This document shows positions 1 to 7,392 of a stretch of DNA of 33,011 nt, piece by piece. Each line of letters begins with the position of its first letter. The stretch's first letter is position 1. Source of the stretch: Acidimicrobiaceae bacterium (lineage in GTDB: Bacteria > Actinomycetota > Acidimicrobiia > Acidimicrobiales > Ilumatobacteraceae); assembly GCA_024641005.1 (NCBI GenBank), contig JAHEDX010000042.1, forward strand, positions 1-33,011, written 5' to 3'. The translations under genes were made by a program, and so were the position numbers. The notes under the pieces were generated by a model that saw only the letters and a program-made list of their open reading frames with translations, was not told where the DNA came from and did not search any database.

Positions 1-3
1 ACT

Positions 4-35
4 GGGCATGCGGCCACCGTAGTGGCCGCACGCCC
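4..35. terminator. Strong hairpin, probable terminator
   Basis: A perfect 9-bp stem (arms 9-17 and 22-30, loop CGTA) is extended by GGGC at 4-7 pairing with GCCC at 32-35 across one A/C mismatch. It lies just downstream of the minus-strand small gene ending at 54. No T-run follows on either strand, which is common for hairpins at gene ends in high-GC actinobacteria. Confidence 0.65.
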
Positions 36-53
36 GGTCAGGCACATCCCGCG

Positions 54-188
54 CTACCCGGATTGTCGTCGACGTCGAGGGCGACGTGAGTCGTGGCGCA
101 GCCGGCTGTGGCCGGCGGCGCGCCGGAGCGCCTCACGGCGATCCTCGACCATCTGGCGTTGCAGGTAGAGGTCGTTGAAGGGAAACAT
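54..188 (-). CDS. Small basic hypothetical protein (44 aa)
   Basis: I do not recognise this product. It starts with MFPFNDLYLQRQMVEDRR, an amphipathic helix-like stretch, and ends in an Arg-rich tail (RRPRRRRQSG). The ATG at 188 has an AAAGG sequence about 8 nt upstream. It is followed within 20 nt by the strong hairpin at 4-35, which fits a real transcription unit ending there. The other small gene lies 155 nt upstream on the same strand with nothing recognisable between them. Support is start site plus terminator only; codon use is hard to judge at this length, so the call is tentative. Confidence 0.4.
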   Translation of the reverse strand: MFPFNDLYLQRQMVEDRREALRRAAGHSRLRHDSRRPRRRRQSG

Positions 189-343
189 GATGGTGCCTTT
201 CGTTGGTGGGGATGGAGAGCGGGGAGCAACGGGGCGGTGGTGACCCGCCGGTGGCTCCGATCGACGCCTGGCAGCGATGCGTGGGCGGCTCGACGGCACG
301 CGATGGGAGCGTCGCAGTGCTCGGTCGTGGGTCGGATCTGTGA

Positions 344-466
344 TCAGGCCGCGGTGCCGTCGGCCCCGAGCACTGCACGGGCGGAACCGCATGCTCGGTC
401 GGCGTGAGCGTTCATCCAGCCTGCATCAGTGATGCTGCCATCGGTCGTGATCTCGTCGAGTGACAT
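344..466 (-). CDS. Small hypothetical protein (40 aa)
   Basis: No family recognised. The main support is an excellent ribosome binding site: AAGGAGGA ends 4-5 nt before the ATG at 466. The product starts MSLDEITTDGSITDAGWMNA and is small, slightly acidic and soluble, with one Trp and one Cys. It is transcribed divergently from the S9 peptidase at 575 and may form a unit with the small gene at 54-188. Short peptides of this kind are often missed in annotation. Confidence 0.5.
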   Translation of the reverse strand: MSLDEITTDGSITDAGWMNAHADRACGSARAVLGADGTAA

Positions 467-561
467 GGTTCCTCCTTCCGTGGGCTCGTGGTCCGTGTCG
501 CTACCAGCATGCACAACGCCAGGCTCGGTCACCAAGGAGGTTTCGCGGGTGAGCTGCCGCC

Positions 562-567
562 TACCCT
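562..567 (+). promoter_or_regulatory. -10 element, leaderless S9 peptidase gene
   Basis: TACCCT is followed by 7 nt and the ATG at 575, placing the expected transcription start on or next to the start codon. No clear -35 is visible. Confidence 0.5.
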
Positions 568-574
568 CGACGCG

Positions 575-2338
575 ATGGAGATCGGCATCGACATGTGTCT
601 CGGGGGTCGCGAGCTGACCGAACCGAAACCGTCACCCGATGGCACGCTGGTCGCGTTCGTCGTCCGGTGGGGGAGCAGCGTCGCGATCTCGGTCGTGCCG
701 GTGGTCGGTGGGCCTGAGCGGTTGGTCACCACCGACCCGCAACCGTCACCCGGTCGCGGGCTCGGTGGGGGCTGCTTCGAGTGGATGCCCGACGGATCCG
801 GGCTGGTGTACGCGGCGCGTGACGGCGACCTGTGGTTGCAGCCGGTGCCGGTCGGTGCGACTCGTCGGATCAGCAATGTCGGCGAGGGGTGTCGAGTCGA
901 GGCCCCGACGATCGCTCCCGACGGGTCATTCGTCGCGGCGGTCGTCGATCAGCAAGAGCTCTGGCGTTGGTTCCTCGAGGGTGATCGCCCGCCCGAGCGT
1001 CTCGATGACGGGTCGACCGACTTCGTGTTCGACCCATTCGTCACCCCGAGCGGTTCGACGCTGGTGTGGACCGGGTGGAACGTACCCGACATGCCGTGGG
1101 ATGCGGCCCGAGTGCAGCGTCTCGATCTCGGCGGATCGAAACGCGACGAGATCCGTTCTGTTGGCGCGGTGCAACAACCGCGTGCGATGCCCGACGGAAC
1201 CTGGCTGTCGGTCCGCGACGACACCGGCTGGTTGAACGTCTGGTTGGGGGACGGGCCCTTGGTCGACGAGCCCTTCGAGCATGCCGGCCCGACCTGGGGG
1301 ATGGGGCAGCGGTCCTTCGCGCCCGCGCCCGACGGGTCGGCGGTCGCGTACACGCGCAACGAGCACGGGTTCGGTCGGCTGTGTGTGGTCGACGTGGGAT
1401 CGGGCGAGGTGCGCGAGGTCGCACGCGGTGTCCATGGCCAGCTCGGCTGGAGTGGCAGCCATCTCACGGCGCTGCGGACAGGGGCGCGTACGCCGACCCA
1501 GATCGTCGCCTACCGTGCCGAGTCGTGGGAGCGCACCACATTGGTCGTCGGGCCGGTCGCCGGTTGGGACGGGGTCGACCTGCCCGAGCCCGAATCCGTC
1601 GAGGTCGAGGTCGACGGTGCCGTCCTGCACGCCCGCCGCTACGTCGCAGGGCACGGTCGCACGCTGTGCTGGATACACGGCGGGCCGACGGATCAGTGGC
1701 AGGTCGAGTTCATGCCGCGCATTGCCTACTGGTGGTCGCGGGGCTGGGACGTCCTCGTGCCCGATCCTCGGGGCAGCACCGGGTACGGACGGGGGTACCA
1801 GCAGGCACTGCGGGGCGAATGGGGTCGCCTCGATGTCGACGACACCGCCGCGATCCTGCGCCGATCGCACGATCTCGGGCGCAGTGTCCCGGCGCAGACG
1901 GTGATGATGGGAAGTTCGTCCGGCGGGCTCACGGCGCTCGGCGTGCTCGGAATCCACCGTGGGCTTGCCGCAGGCGGGGTCGTGCTGTACCCCGTGACCG
2001 ATCTGTCCGTGCTCGCCGAGGAGAGCCACCGGTTCGAGGCCCACTACACCGTCGGTCTCGTCGGGCCGCCATCCGAATCCGAGCGTTACGCCGAACGGTC
2101 ACCGATCTCCTATTGCGAGGACATCGACGTTCCGGTACTGGTGATGCACGGTGATGCCGACCCTGTCGTGCCTCTCTCGTCCACGGTCGCCATGGTCGCC
2201 CGGATGAGGACAGCCGACCGCGATGTCGAGCTGATCGTGATGGAGGGCGAGGGGCACGGCTTCCGGGACCCGGTCACCAAGCGGGCCGAATACGAGCGCA
2301 CCGGCGAGTTCCTGCTGCGCGTCACCGGGCAGCGTTGA
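575..2338 (+). CDS. Prolyl oligopeptidase family (S9) peptidase
   Basis: A serine peptidase of the S9 family (acylaminoacyl peptidase / dipeptidyl peptidase type), probably cytoplasmic, cleaving short peptides. The N-terminal two thirds (about residues 1-350) is a beta-propeller with repeated SPDG- and PDGT-type strand motifs, starting LTEPKPSPDG. The C-terminal alpha/beta-hydrolase domain has the nucleophile in GSSSGG (Ser448), the acid in HGDAD (Asp529) and the His in GEGHGF (His561), with WIHGGP forming the oxyanion region. The product is 587 aa, within the family range. ATG 575 is chosen because the family-conserved N-terminus begins just after it and a -10 hexamer sits 7 nt upstream; the frame stays open to 488. 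No signal peptide is seen. Confidence 0.9.
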   Translation: MEIGIDMCLGGRELTEPKPSPDGTLVAFVVRWGSSVAISVVPVVGGPERLVTTDPQPSPGRGLGGGCFEWMPDGSGLVYAARDGDLWLQPVPVGATRRISNVGEGCRVEAPTIAPDGSFVAAVVDQQELWRWFLEGDRPPERLDDGSTDFVFDPFVTPSGSTLVWTGWNVPDMPWDAARVQRLDLGGSKRDEIRSVGAVQQPRAMPDGTWLSVRDDTGWLNVWLGDGPLVDEPFEHAGPTWGMGQRSFAPAPDGSAVAYTRNEHGFGRLCVVDVGSGEVREVARGVHGQLGWSGSHLTALRTGARTPTQIVAYRAESWERTTLVVGPVAGWDGVDLPEPESVEVEVDGAVLHARRYVAGHGRTLCWIHGGPTDQWQVEFMPRIAYWWSRGWDVLVPDPRGSTGYGRGYQQALRGEWGRLDVDDTAAILRRSHDLGRSVPAQTVMMGSSSGGLTALGVLGIHRGLAAGGVVLYPVTDLSVLAEESHRFEAHYTVGLVGPPSESERYAERSPISYCEDIDVPVLVMHGDADPVVPLSSTVAMVARMRTADRDVELIVMEGEGHGFRDPVTKRAEYERTGEFLLRVTGQR

Positions 2339-2342
2339 CGGG

Positions 2343-2348
2343 TAGCGT
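2343..2348 (+). promoter_or_regulatory. -10 element before the duplicated-domain gene
   Basis: TAGCGT plus 6 nt precedes the ATG at 2355. It begins 4 nt after the stop of the S9 peptidase gene, so the downstream gene probably has its own leaderless transcript. Confidence 0.5.
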
Positions 2349-2354
2349 CACGGC

Positions 2355-3134
2355 ATGCCGTTCGTGAACAAATTTGGTGGCGACAGCGAGGAAGAGTCGA
2401 CCGATGTCGCCGCGGGCGCCCCTCCGGCCTTCGATGTCGATTTCGATCCCAACGATCCCAACCAGGTCAAGGTCCACTACAACCTGACCGGCTGGGGCCT
2501 CGATCAGCGCGCCGAGCTGGCCGAGACCCTCGCCGAGTTGGGTGTCCCACATACATGGGAAGGCGAGGAGCTGGTCGTTCCCGAGCAGATCGAGGACGAG
2601 GTCGACGCCCTGTTCGATCGGCTCGAAGCAGAGATCGGCCCGTTCCCGGTCCCATTGCTCGACGGTGACGCGTCGACCGAGTTCGGCCTCGACGAATGGC
2701 CGTTTCGCGACATCGAAACATTGAAAGAAGCATTGATCGAGGCGGAGATCCCACACACGTGGCAGGGTCGCACCCTCCTTGTCGCTCATGACGCCGAGCA
2801 AGTCGTCGATGATCTCCTCGACGCGATCGAGGCCGGGGAAGTCGCCTCGCTCGACGAGGACGCCGAAGCCCCCGATGGGGCGTTGCACGACCTCTACGTG
2901 GCTGCTGACCAGCTGGCGCGAGATGGCACCAATGGTGCGGCCCGCACGGTCGTACTCGACCTGGTTCCGCAACTCTCGCCGACCGCGCCCCCGTTCGGGC
3001 TGGCCGTCCGGGCATGGACCGTGATCGTCGAACGCGCTCGGGAACTGCTCGGCCAGTTCGAGGACGGTGTAGGGCCCGATCAGCTTGCCGAGTTCGCCGA
3101 CGAACTCCGCGCTGTCTGCCGTCCCTACGTCTGA
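2355..3134 (+). CDS. Hypothetical protein with duplicated domain
   Basis: A 259-aa acidic soluble protein without an assignable function. It carries an internal duplication. Copy 1 (about residues 41-93) and copy 2 (about 108-160) each run from a Leu-rich helix (LAETLAELG / LKEALIEAE) into the near-identical PHTWEG / PHTWQG turn, a hydrophobic strand (ELVVP / TLLVA), and a second acidic helix (DEVDALFDRLE / VVDDLLDAIE). This alpha-beta-alpha unit resembles small regulatory ligand- or protein-binding folds, but I cannot name the family. Residues 175-259 look like an all-helical C-terminal domain. The neighbours are an S9 peptidase upstream and the J-domain protein downstream. The start is supported by a -10 hexamer 6 nt upstream. 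Confidence 0.8.
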   Translation: MPFVNKFGGDSEEESTDVAAGAPPAFDVDFDPNDPNQVKVHYNLTGWGLDQRAELAETLAELGVPHTWEGEELVVPEQIEDEVDALFDRLEAEIGPFPVPLLDGDASTEFGLDEWPFRDIETLKEALIEAEIPHTWQGRTLLVAHDAEQVVDDLLDAIEAGEVASLDEDAEAPDGALHDLYVAADQLARDGTNGAARTVVLDLVPQLSPTAPPFGLAVRAWTVIVERARELLGQFEDGVGPDQLAEFADELRAVCRPYV

Positions 3135-3141
3135 GTCGGCG

Positions 3142-3164
3142 GCGGGCGGTGACGAACCACCCGC
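3142..3164 (+). terminator. Hairpin after the duplicated-domain gene
   Basis: GCGGG (3142-3146) and GGT (3148-3150) pair with ACC (3156-3158) and CCCGC (3160-3164) across a C/A mismatch, around a GACGA loop. It lies 8 nt after the stop at 3134 and before the next promoter. There is no T-run. Confidence 0.45.
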
Positions 3165-3193
3165 ACCGCTGAGAACCGGGTATCGCCGGCCGG

Positions 3194-3199
3194 TACCCT
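3194..3199 (+). promoter_or_regulatory. -10 element before the J-domain gene
   Basis: TACCCT plus 7 nt precedes ATG 3207, consistent with a leaderless transcript. Confidence 0.5.
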
Positions 3200-3206
3200 C
3201 GCACTG

Positions 3207-3908
3207 ATGTTGCTCGCCGAGCTCGAGGTCTTCCACACACGGCCGGCCGTGCCGACGCGCCGGGTGGCGCTCGGTCATCTCGTGTTGCCGGTCACCCCAC
3301 CGCCCGGTTTCGGAGGATTGTTGTTGGGGGCCGTGGTGGCCAACCACATCTCGGGCGTCCACGCCGACCTGCACAGCGACGTCGCCCGACTCATCAGCGC
3401 CGTCGAGGTCGGTGAACGTGTGGTGCAGCCCCGTCTGCGTCATCGCTTTCAGGTCGATCGCCACGGGCTGTCTCACAGCCGCCACAGGATGATCGGCAAC
3501 GACGACGACGTCGAGTTCGACTTCGGCACGACAGGGAGCGATCTGGCCCAGGTACTCGGGGCCGTCTACGCGGTCGAACGTCTGGATCAGTCGAGTCGGC
3601 GCGTGATCGCCCCCGTGCTCGTCAAGGCTCTTCGTTGGCGTGGACCGATCGGACCGGCGCTCGTGGCCTATCTCGCCGGCGCACAGTCGACGGCACTGAC
3701 GGCGCTCGCCGATCCGAGAGGATGGGCGATGGCGATTCTCGGATTCCCACCCGACGCCGAGGAGCCCTCGAGGAGGTCGATCACCAGGCAATATCGGATC
3801 CGGATGCGTGATGTGCATCCCGACCACGGTGGCGAGGCGCAGGATGCGAGCAAGGCGATTCTCGATCTCAACGAGGCCCGCCGGATCCTGTCGGGTTCGG
3901 TGATCTGA
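3207..3908 (+). CDS. Protein with C-terminal J-domain
   Basis: A 233-aa protein. The C-terminus (about residues 189-230) matches helices II-III of a J-domain: SITRQYRIRMRDVHPDHGG contains the diagnostic HPD triad at residues 204-206 and is followed by the ILDLNEARRIL helix. J-domains stimulate DnaK ATPase activity, so this is a possible DnaK co-chaperone. Helix I seems short or absent and there are no Gly/Phe or zinc-finger regions, so it is not DnaJ itself. The N-terminal 180 residues are unfamiliar; residues 20-50 include the hydrophobic, Gly-rich GFGGLLLGAVVAN. The stop codon overlaps the next ATG by one base (TGATG), which indicates translational coupling to the hydrolase. Confidence 0.75.
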   Translation: MLLAELEVFHTRPAVPTRRVALGHLVLPVTPPPGFGGLLLGAVVANHISGVHADLHSDVARLISAVEVGERVVQPRLRHRFQVDRHGLSHSRHRMIGNDDDVEFDFGTTGSDLAQVLGAVYAVERLDQSSRRVIAPVLVKALRWRGPIGPALVAYLAGAQSTALTALADPRGWAMAILGFPPDAEEPSRRSITRQYRIRMRDVHPDHGGEAQDASKAILDLNEARRILSGSVI

Positions 3909-4474
3909 TGACGCTGCTGCTCTACCCGGGAGCCGGGTCCGATTCGTCGCATCCGTCGCTCGTCTCGATCGAGCGCACCGCTGCACCGCACCGCTGCGTC
4001 CGAGCCGACTTCCCGTACCGCAAGGAGGGTCGCAAGGCGCCCGACCGTGCGCCGCGACTGCTCGCCGCGATCCGAGAGGAATTGCAGCACATCGGCGGTG
4101 ATGGGCCCCTGATCATGGGCGGTCGTTCGATGGGCGGGCGCATGTGTTCGATGATCGCCGCAGGGGTCGACGAGCAGCCGGCCCCTGCCAACCTTGTCGG
4201 CCTGGTGCTCATCAGCTATCCGCTGCATCCACCCGGTCGGGCCGATCGGCTGCGGGTCGAGCACTTCCCCCGGATCGAGGTTCCCACCCTGTTCATCTCC
4301 GGCACGAAGGACACCTTCGGGACACCTGACGAACTGAGAGAATGGACCTCGACCATGCCCAAGCGCGCCAAGGCCACCCACCTGTTCATCGAGGGTAAGG
4401 GGCACGATCTCAAGGGCGCAGATCACACCATCGCGGGGGCGGTGAAGGACTTCCTCGATCGCGTGATCCGCTGA
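3908..4474 (+). CDS. Small alpha/beta hydrolase (KANL3/Tex30-like)
   Basis: A 188-aa alpha/beta hydrolase of the compact dienelactone-hydrolase-like group that includes KANL3/Tex30 homologues. The catalytic triad is visible: nucleophile elbow GGRSMGG (Ser74), acid in SGTKD (Asp135) and His in GKGHDL (His166). The N-terminus LLLYPGAGSDSSHPS supplies the oxyanion loop. The substrate is unknown. The ATG overlaps the stop of the J-domain gene, so the two genes form an operon. The product is soluble, with no signal peptide. It converges with the MFS gene, 12 nt away. Confidence 0.85.
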   Translation: MTLLLYPGAGSDSSHPSLVSIERTAAPHRCVRADFPYRKEGRKAPDRAPRLLAAIREELQHIGGDGPLIMGGRSMGGRMCSMIAAGVDEQPAPANLVGLVLISYPLHPPGRADRLRVEHFPRIEVPTLFISGTKDTFGTPDELREWTSTMPKRAKATHLFIEGKGHDLKGADHTIAGAVKDFLDRVIR

Positions 4475-4486
4475 CGCCGCCAGGGC

Positions 4487-6010
4487 TCAGGCGGAACTCG
4501 GCGCTGCGCGGTCCTCGGGATTGAGTTCCTCGAGTTCCCGGTGAGCGGTCTCCGGAAACTTCGTCAACACGATCAGGACGACGAGCACCTGCCCGAGTGC
4601 GACGAGGCCGATCACCTGACCGTAGGACTGCCCTCGATCGAGCAGTTGGCCGACGATCAGCAGCCCGCCGATACCACCGAGCAATGCGGATGCGGTGAGC
4701 AGCCCCGCGGCGCGCCCCCGGTTGCCGGTGGGGAACAGTTCGGCCCGGTACACCGCCAGCGCCGGGTAGGCGATTCCGCCGATGAAGCCACCACCGAACG
4801 CGGAGAACCACATCGGCATCCCGCCCACGACGAACGAGCCCAGCACCAGCGTCGTCGCGACGGGGATTGCGATGGCGATCAACCGACGACGGCCTCGAAA
4901 ATCGGCGAGTCGACCGCCGACGATCAATCCGAGCGCGGCGGGCGTGGCGGTCGTGAGTGTGAAGAGCGAGATCATGCCGGCATCGAAACCCCGGATCTCG
5001 CGGAGATACCGGTTCTGGTAGGCGCTCGCCGGGGCGACGAAGAAGTTCGCGAACACAGCGACGGCGGCGAGCGTGGCGAGCCGGCCGCGATCGAGACGTG
5101 GCGCCACGGCGTGCGGCCGTTCGTAGCGCACGGTCTCGGGCAATCGGCGTGAGATGTCGACCGCCACCACGAGCCAGATCAGGGTGACGATGTACACCAA
5201 GCGCCAACCGTTCTCGCCGAGATCGGCGAGCGGGAGCGCCATCACGGCGATGCCGGCCCCGAGTCCACTCGCCATCGCCATCACGCTGACGGCGTACGCC
5301 CGGCTGTTGCGCGGCATCTCCTCGGCCACGACCACAGCGATCAGGAAGTCGAGGGCGAGTCCGAGTGGACGACCGATCGCCTGGGTCGCGACGAGTGCTG
5401 GGAAGGTCGGCGCCAGGGCTCCGAGCGCGGTGACGATCGGGGCGGCCCAGGCGACCACCCGGATCACTCGCTTTCGCCCGATTCGATCGGCGAGGATCGC
5501 GAACGGGAGCGCGATGACGATGCCTGCCCGCACGATCGATTGAGCGACGCCGTACCCCACGTCCCCGACCCCGAAATCCTCAGCGGCGAACTGAGCGGTC
5601 TGCGTGAAGAGCGTGTTCGTGAATGCCGACGACATCGAAGCTGCTGCCAGCAGGCCGAGCACGAGCGCGTGACGCTGGCTGATCTGGTCGGGTGGCGCCC
5701 ACCAGGGTGTGCGATGGGGGTGCCGGTGGACCGGGTCGAAGCCGCGTCGACCGATCAACATGCGGACGGGAAACGCGAACAGCCATCCGAACCACGGGAT
5801 GTTCAGCCGATACGTGGTGCGCTCGGTGAGGTGTTCGCCATCGCTGGTGACCGTGCGTTCGTAGCGTGTGAACGGCCCCTCGAGTTGACGATAGGTGCCG
5901 TCCTGCGAGCGTTGCTCGCCGACGAGGTCGTCGCGGGGGTGATCGATGAACTCGCGGACCGCCGGCTGGTCGGGCCACACGCGTGTGACCGTTCGGCCTG
6001 CTCCGAGCAC
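4487..6010 (-). CDS. MFS transporter with N-terminal extension
   Basis: A 507-aa integral membrane transporter of the major facilitator superfamily. Twelve hydrophobic segments can be traced from about residue 113 (HALVLGLLAAASM) to the C-terminus (VLVVLIVLTKFPETA), with motif A ADRIGRKR after TM2 and a related loop (ADFRGRRR) after TM8. The layout suggests the sugar/organic-acid porter branch; the substrate is not predictable. Residues 1-112 are unusual: a soluble stretch (YRQLEGPFTRYERTVT, then RTTYRLNIPWFGWLFAFPVR) that looks like the end of an SRPBCC/polyketide-cyclase-type fold. The GTG start at 6010 is supported by TAAGCT 6 nt upstream. It is divergent from murA and shares a 13-bp inverted repeat with it. 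Confidence 0.85.
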   Translation of the reverse strand: MLGAGRTVTRVWPDQPAVREFIDHPRDDLVGEQRSQDGTYRQLEGPFTRYERTVTSDGEHLTERTTYRLNIPWFGWLFAFPVRMLIGRRGFDPVHRHPHRTPWWAPPDQISQRHALVLGLLAAASMSSAFTNTLFTQTAQFAAEDFGVGDVGYGVAQSIVRAGIVIALPFAILADRIGRKRVIRVVAWAAPIVTALGALAPTFPALVATQAIGRPLGLALDFLIAVVVAEEMPRNSRAYAVSVMAMASGLGAGIAVMALPLADLGENGWRLVYIVTLIWLVVAVDISRRLPETVRYERPHAVAPRLDRGRLATLAAVAVFANFFVAPASAYQNRYLREIRGFDAGMISLFTLTTATPAALGLIVGGRLADFRGRRRLIAIAIPVATTLVLGSFVVGGMPMWFSAFGGGFIGGIAYPALAVYRAELFPTGNRGRAAGLLTASALLGGIGGLLIVGQLLDRGQSYGQVIGLVALGQVLVVLIVLTKFPETAHRELEELNPEDRAAPSSA

Positions 6011-6016
6011 CCGGCA

Positions 6017-6022
6017 AGCTTA
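6017..6022 (-). promoter_or_regulatory. -10 element of the MFS gene
   Basis: On the minus strand, TAAGCT plus 6 nt precedes GTG 6010. The inverted repeat at 6024-6058 begins 1 bp upstream and would cover the -35 position. Confidence 0.5.
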
Positions 6023-6023
6023 C

Positions 6024-6058
6024 GAGTTGTGGGATGTGCCAGGCGCATCCCACAACTC
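6024..6058. promoter_or_regulatory. 13-bp inverted repeat, candidate operator
   Basis: Arms GAGTTGTGGGATG (6024-6036) and CATCCCACAACTC (6046-6058) are perfectly complementary with a 9-nt spacer. The repeat fills the 71-bp gap between two divergent genes, lying between their -10 elements and over both expected -35 positions. The geometry fits a dimeric transcription factor site controlling both genes. Since both transcripts appear leaderless, it would not be transcribed, which argues against a terminator. Confidence 0.6.
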
Positions 6059-6069
6059 CTGTGGCTGGG

Positions 6070-6075
6070 CATACT
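6070..6075 (+). promoter_or_regulatory. -10-like element of murA
   Basis: CATACT plus 6 nt precedes GTG 6082. It keeps the two most important bases (A at position 2, T at position 6) of the sigma-70-type -10. Confidence 0.45.
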
Positions 6076-6081
6076 GGTGGG

Positions 6082-7365
6082 GTGACCCCGGAGCTGCCCG
6101 ACGAATGCTGCATCACGGTGCGCCACACCGGGCCGCTTCACGGTGAGGTGGTCGTGCCAGGAGCCAAGAACTCGGTGCTCAAGCTGATGGCTGCCAGCCT
6201 GTTGGCCGACGGAGCGTATGAGTTGACCAACGTTCCGGCCATCGTCGACGTGTCGATCATGGCCGACCTGTTGAGGGCGATCGGGGTCCGGGTGTGGCTC
6301 GACGAACCGGGGATCGTCACGATCATCAACACGGGCAAGCTCACACCTGTCGCTCCGTTCGAACTGGTCGAGCGGATCAGAGCATCGATCAATGTGCTGG
6401 GACCGTTGCTGGCCAGGTGTGGGCACGTGAGATTGTCGATGCCGGGTGGCGACGACTTCGGAACCCGGCCGATCGACATGCACATCGCGGGGCTCGAGGC
6501 GATGGGGGCAACGTTCCGCTTCGGAGATGACTATGTCGAGGCCGTTGCCGAGCGCTTGCACGGAGCCGAGATCACGTTCGATTTCCCGAGTGTCGGTGCT
6601 ACCGAAAACCTGGTCACCGCCGCCGTCTTCGCCAAGGGTGTCACGACGATCCACAATGCCGCCCGCGAGCCGGAGATCATCGACCTGTGCGAGTTCCTGG
6701 TCGCGATGGGCGCCCAGATCGATGGTGCCGGCACGTCGACGCTCAGGATCAGAGGCGTCGAACGCGACCAGATGCATGCATGTGAACACGAGACCGTTCC
6801 CGACCGGATCCAGGCCGCTACCTATATCGCGGCATGTGCGGTGGCGGGCGGTGAGCTGGAGTTGCTCAACGCGAAGCCGGCCCACATGCAGATGGCGCTC
6901 AGCCGCTTCAGCGACATGGGCATGGAGTTCGAGCAACTTCCGTACGGTCTGCGGGTCACCGCGCCCGATCGCCTGCGCTCGGCTGATATCGCGACCTTGC
7001 CGTATCCCGGTATCGCCACCGATTACAAACCGGTGATCATCGCGATGCTGTCGGTTGCAGAAGGCGTCGCGATCGTCACCGAAAATCTGTATCCCGGACG
7101 ATTTCGGTATCTCGACGAACTGGTTCGACTCGGCGCGGACATCAGACTCGATGGCCATCACGCGATCGTGCGAGGTGTGCCGCGGCTCGTCGGGGCACAG
7201 GTCGTCTCACACGACATTCGCGCCGGGGCGGCGATGGTGGTTGCGGGCCTGGCGGCGGAAGGCACCACCACGATCACCGGCGTGCACCACATCGATCGGG
7301 GTTATGACGACCTGGTCGGTCGGCTCAGCGCCGTCGGTGCCGACATCACGCGTCACGAGCCCTGA
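6082..7365 (+). CDS. murA: UDP-GlcNAc 1-carboxyvinyltransferase
   Basis: Catalyses transfer of enolpyruvate from PEP to UDP-GlcNAc, the first committed step of peptidoglycan synthesis, in the cytoplasm. The product is 427 aa, normal for MurA. The conserved PGAKNS motif carries Lys29. The catalytic loop reads MPGGDDFGTRPIDMH: the residue equivalent to E. coli Cys115 is Asp124, as in mycobacterial MurA, a change known to give intrinsic fosfomycin insensitivity. The C-terminal half is complete and ends with the usual HHIDRGYDDL region. Start GTG 6082 is chosen because the family N-terminus follows directly and a -10-like element lies 6 nt upstream; an ATG-initiated frame from 6034 would begin inside the inverted repeat. 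It is convergent with the small membrane gene. Confidence 0.93.
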   Translation: MTPELPDECCITVRHTGPLHGEVVVPGAKNSVLKLMAASLLADGAYELTNVPAIVDVSIMADLLRAIGVRVWLDEPGIVTIINTGKLTPVAPFELVERIRASINVLGPLLARCGHVRLSMPGGDDFGTRPIDMHIAGLEAMGATFRFGDDYVEAVAERLHGAEITFDFPSVGATENLVTAAVFAKGVTTIHNAAREPEIIDLCEFLVAMGAQIDGAGTSTLRIRGVERDQMHACEHETVPDRIQAATYIAACAVAGGELELLNAKPAHMQMALSRFSDMGMEFEQLPYGLRVTAPDRLRSADIATLPYPGIATDYKPVIIAMLSVAEGVAIVTENLYPGRFRYLDELVRLGADIRLDGHHAIVRGVPRLVGAQVVSHDIRAGAAMVVAGLAAEGTTTITGVHHIDRGYDDLVGRLSAVGADITRHEP

Positions 7366-7392
7366 ACCCTGCTCAAGGCTCGTCGAGCGGGT
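7366..7392. terminator. Hairpin between murA and the convergent gene
   Basis: ACCC (7366-7369) and GCTC (7371-7374) pair with GAGC (7385-7388) and GGGT (7389-7392), with a bulged T and a 10-nt loop. It begins right after the murA stop and overlaps the end of the minus-strand gene, so it could serve both directions. No T-run is present. Confidence 0.4.

Noticed and set aside
534..617. AAGGAGG followed 8 nt later by GTG 549 and a 22-codon frame
   Set aside because: The spacing is ideal, but the frame overlaps the -10 and the start of the S9 peptidase gene, which would not transcribe it from the predicted start. Probably chance, although an upstream regulatory peptide cannot be excluded.
2322..3986. 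A 554-codon minus-strand frame across the genes at 2355-3908
   Set aside because: Same GC artefact. It spans two plus-strand genes with their own promoters and recognisable motifs.
4477..4494. CCGCC/GGCGG inverted repeat in the convergent gap
   Set aside because: Only 5 bp with an 8-nt loop; common by chance in this composition.
5803..7161. A 452-codon frame antisense to murA
   Set aside because: It would cover murA and the shared promoter; the composition is that of a shadow frame.
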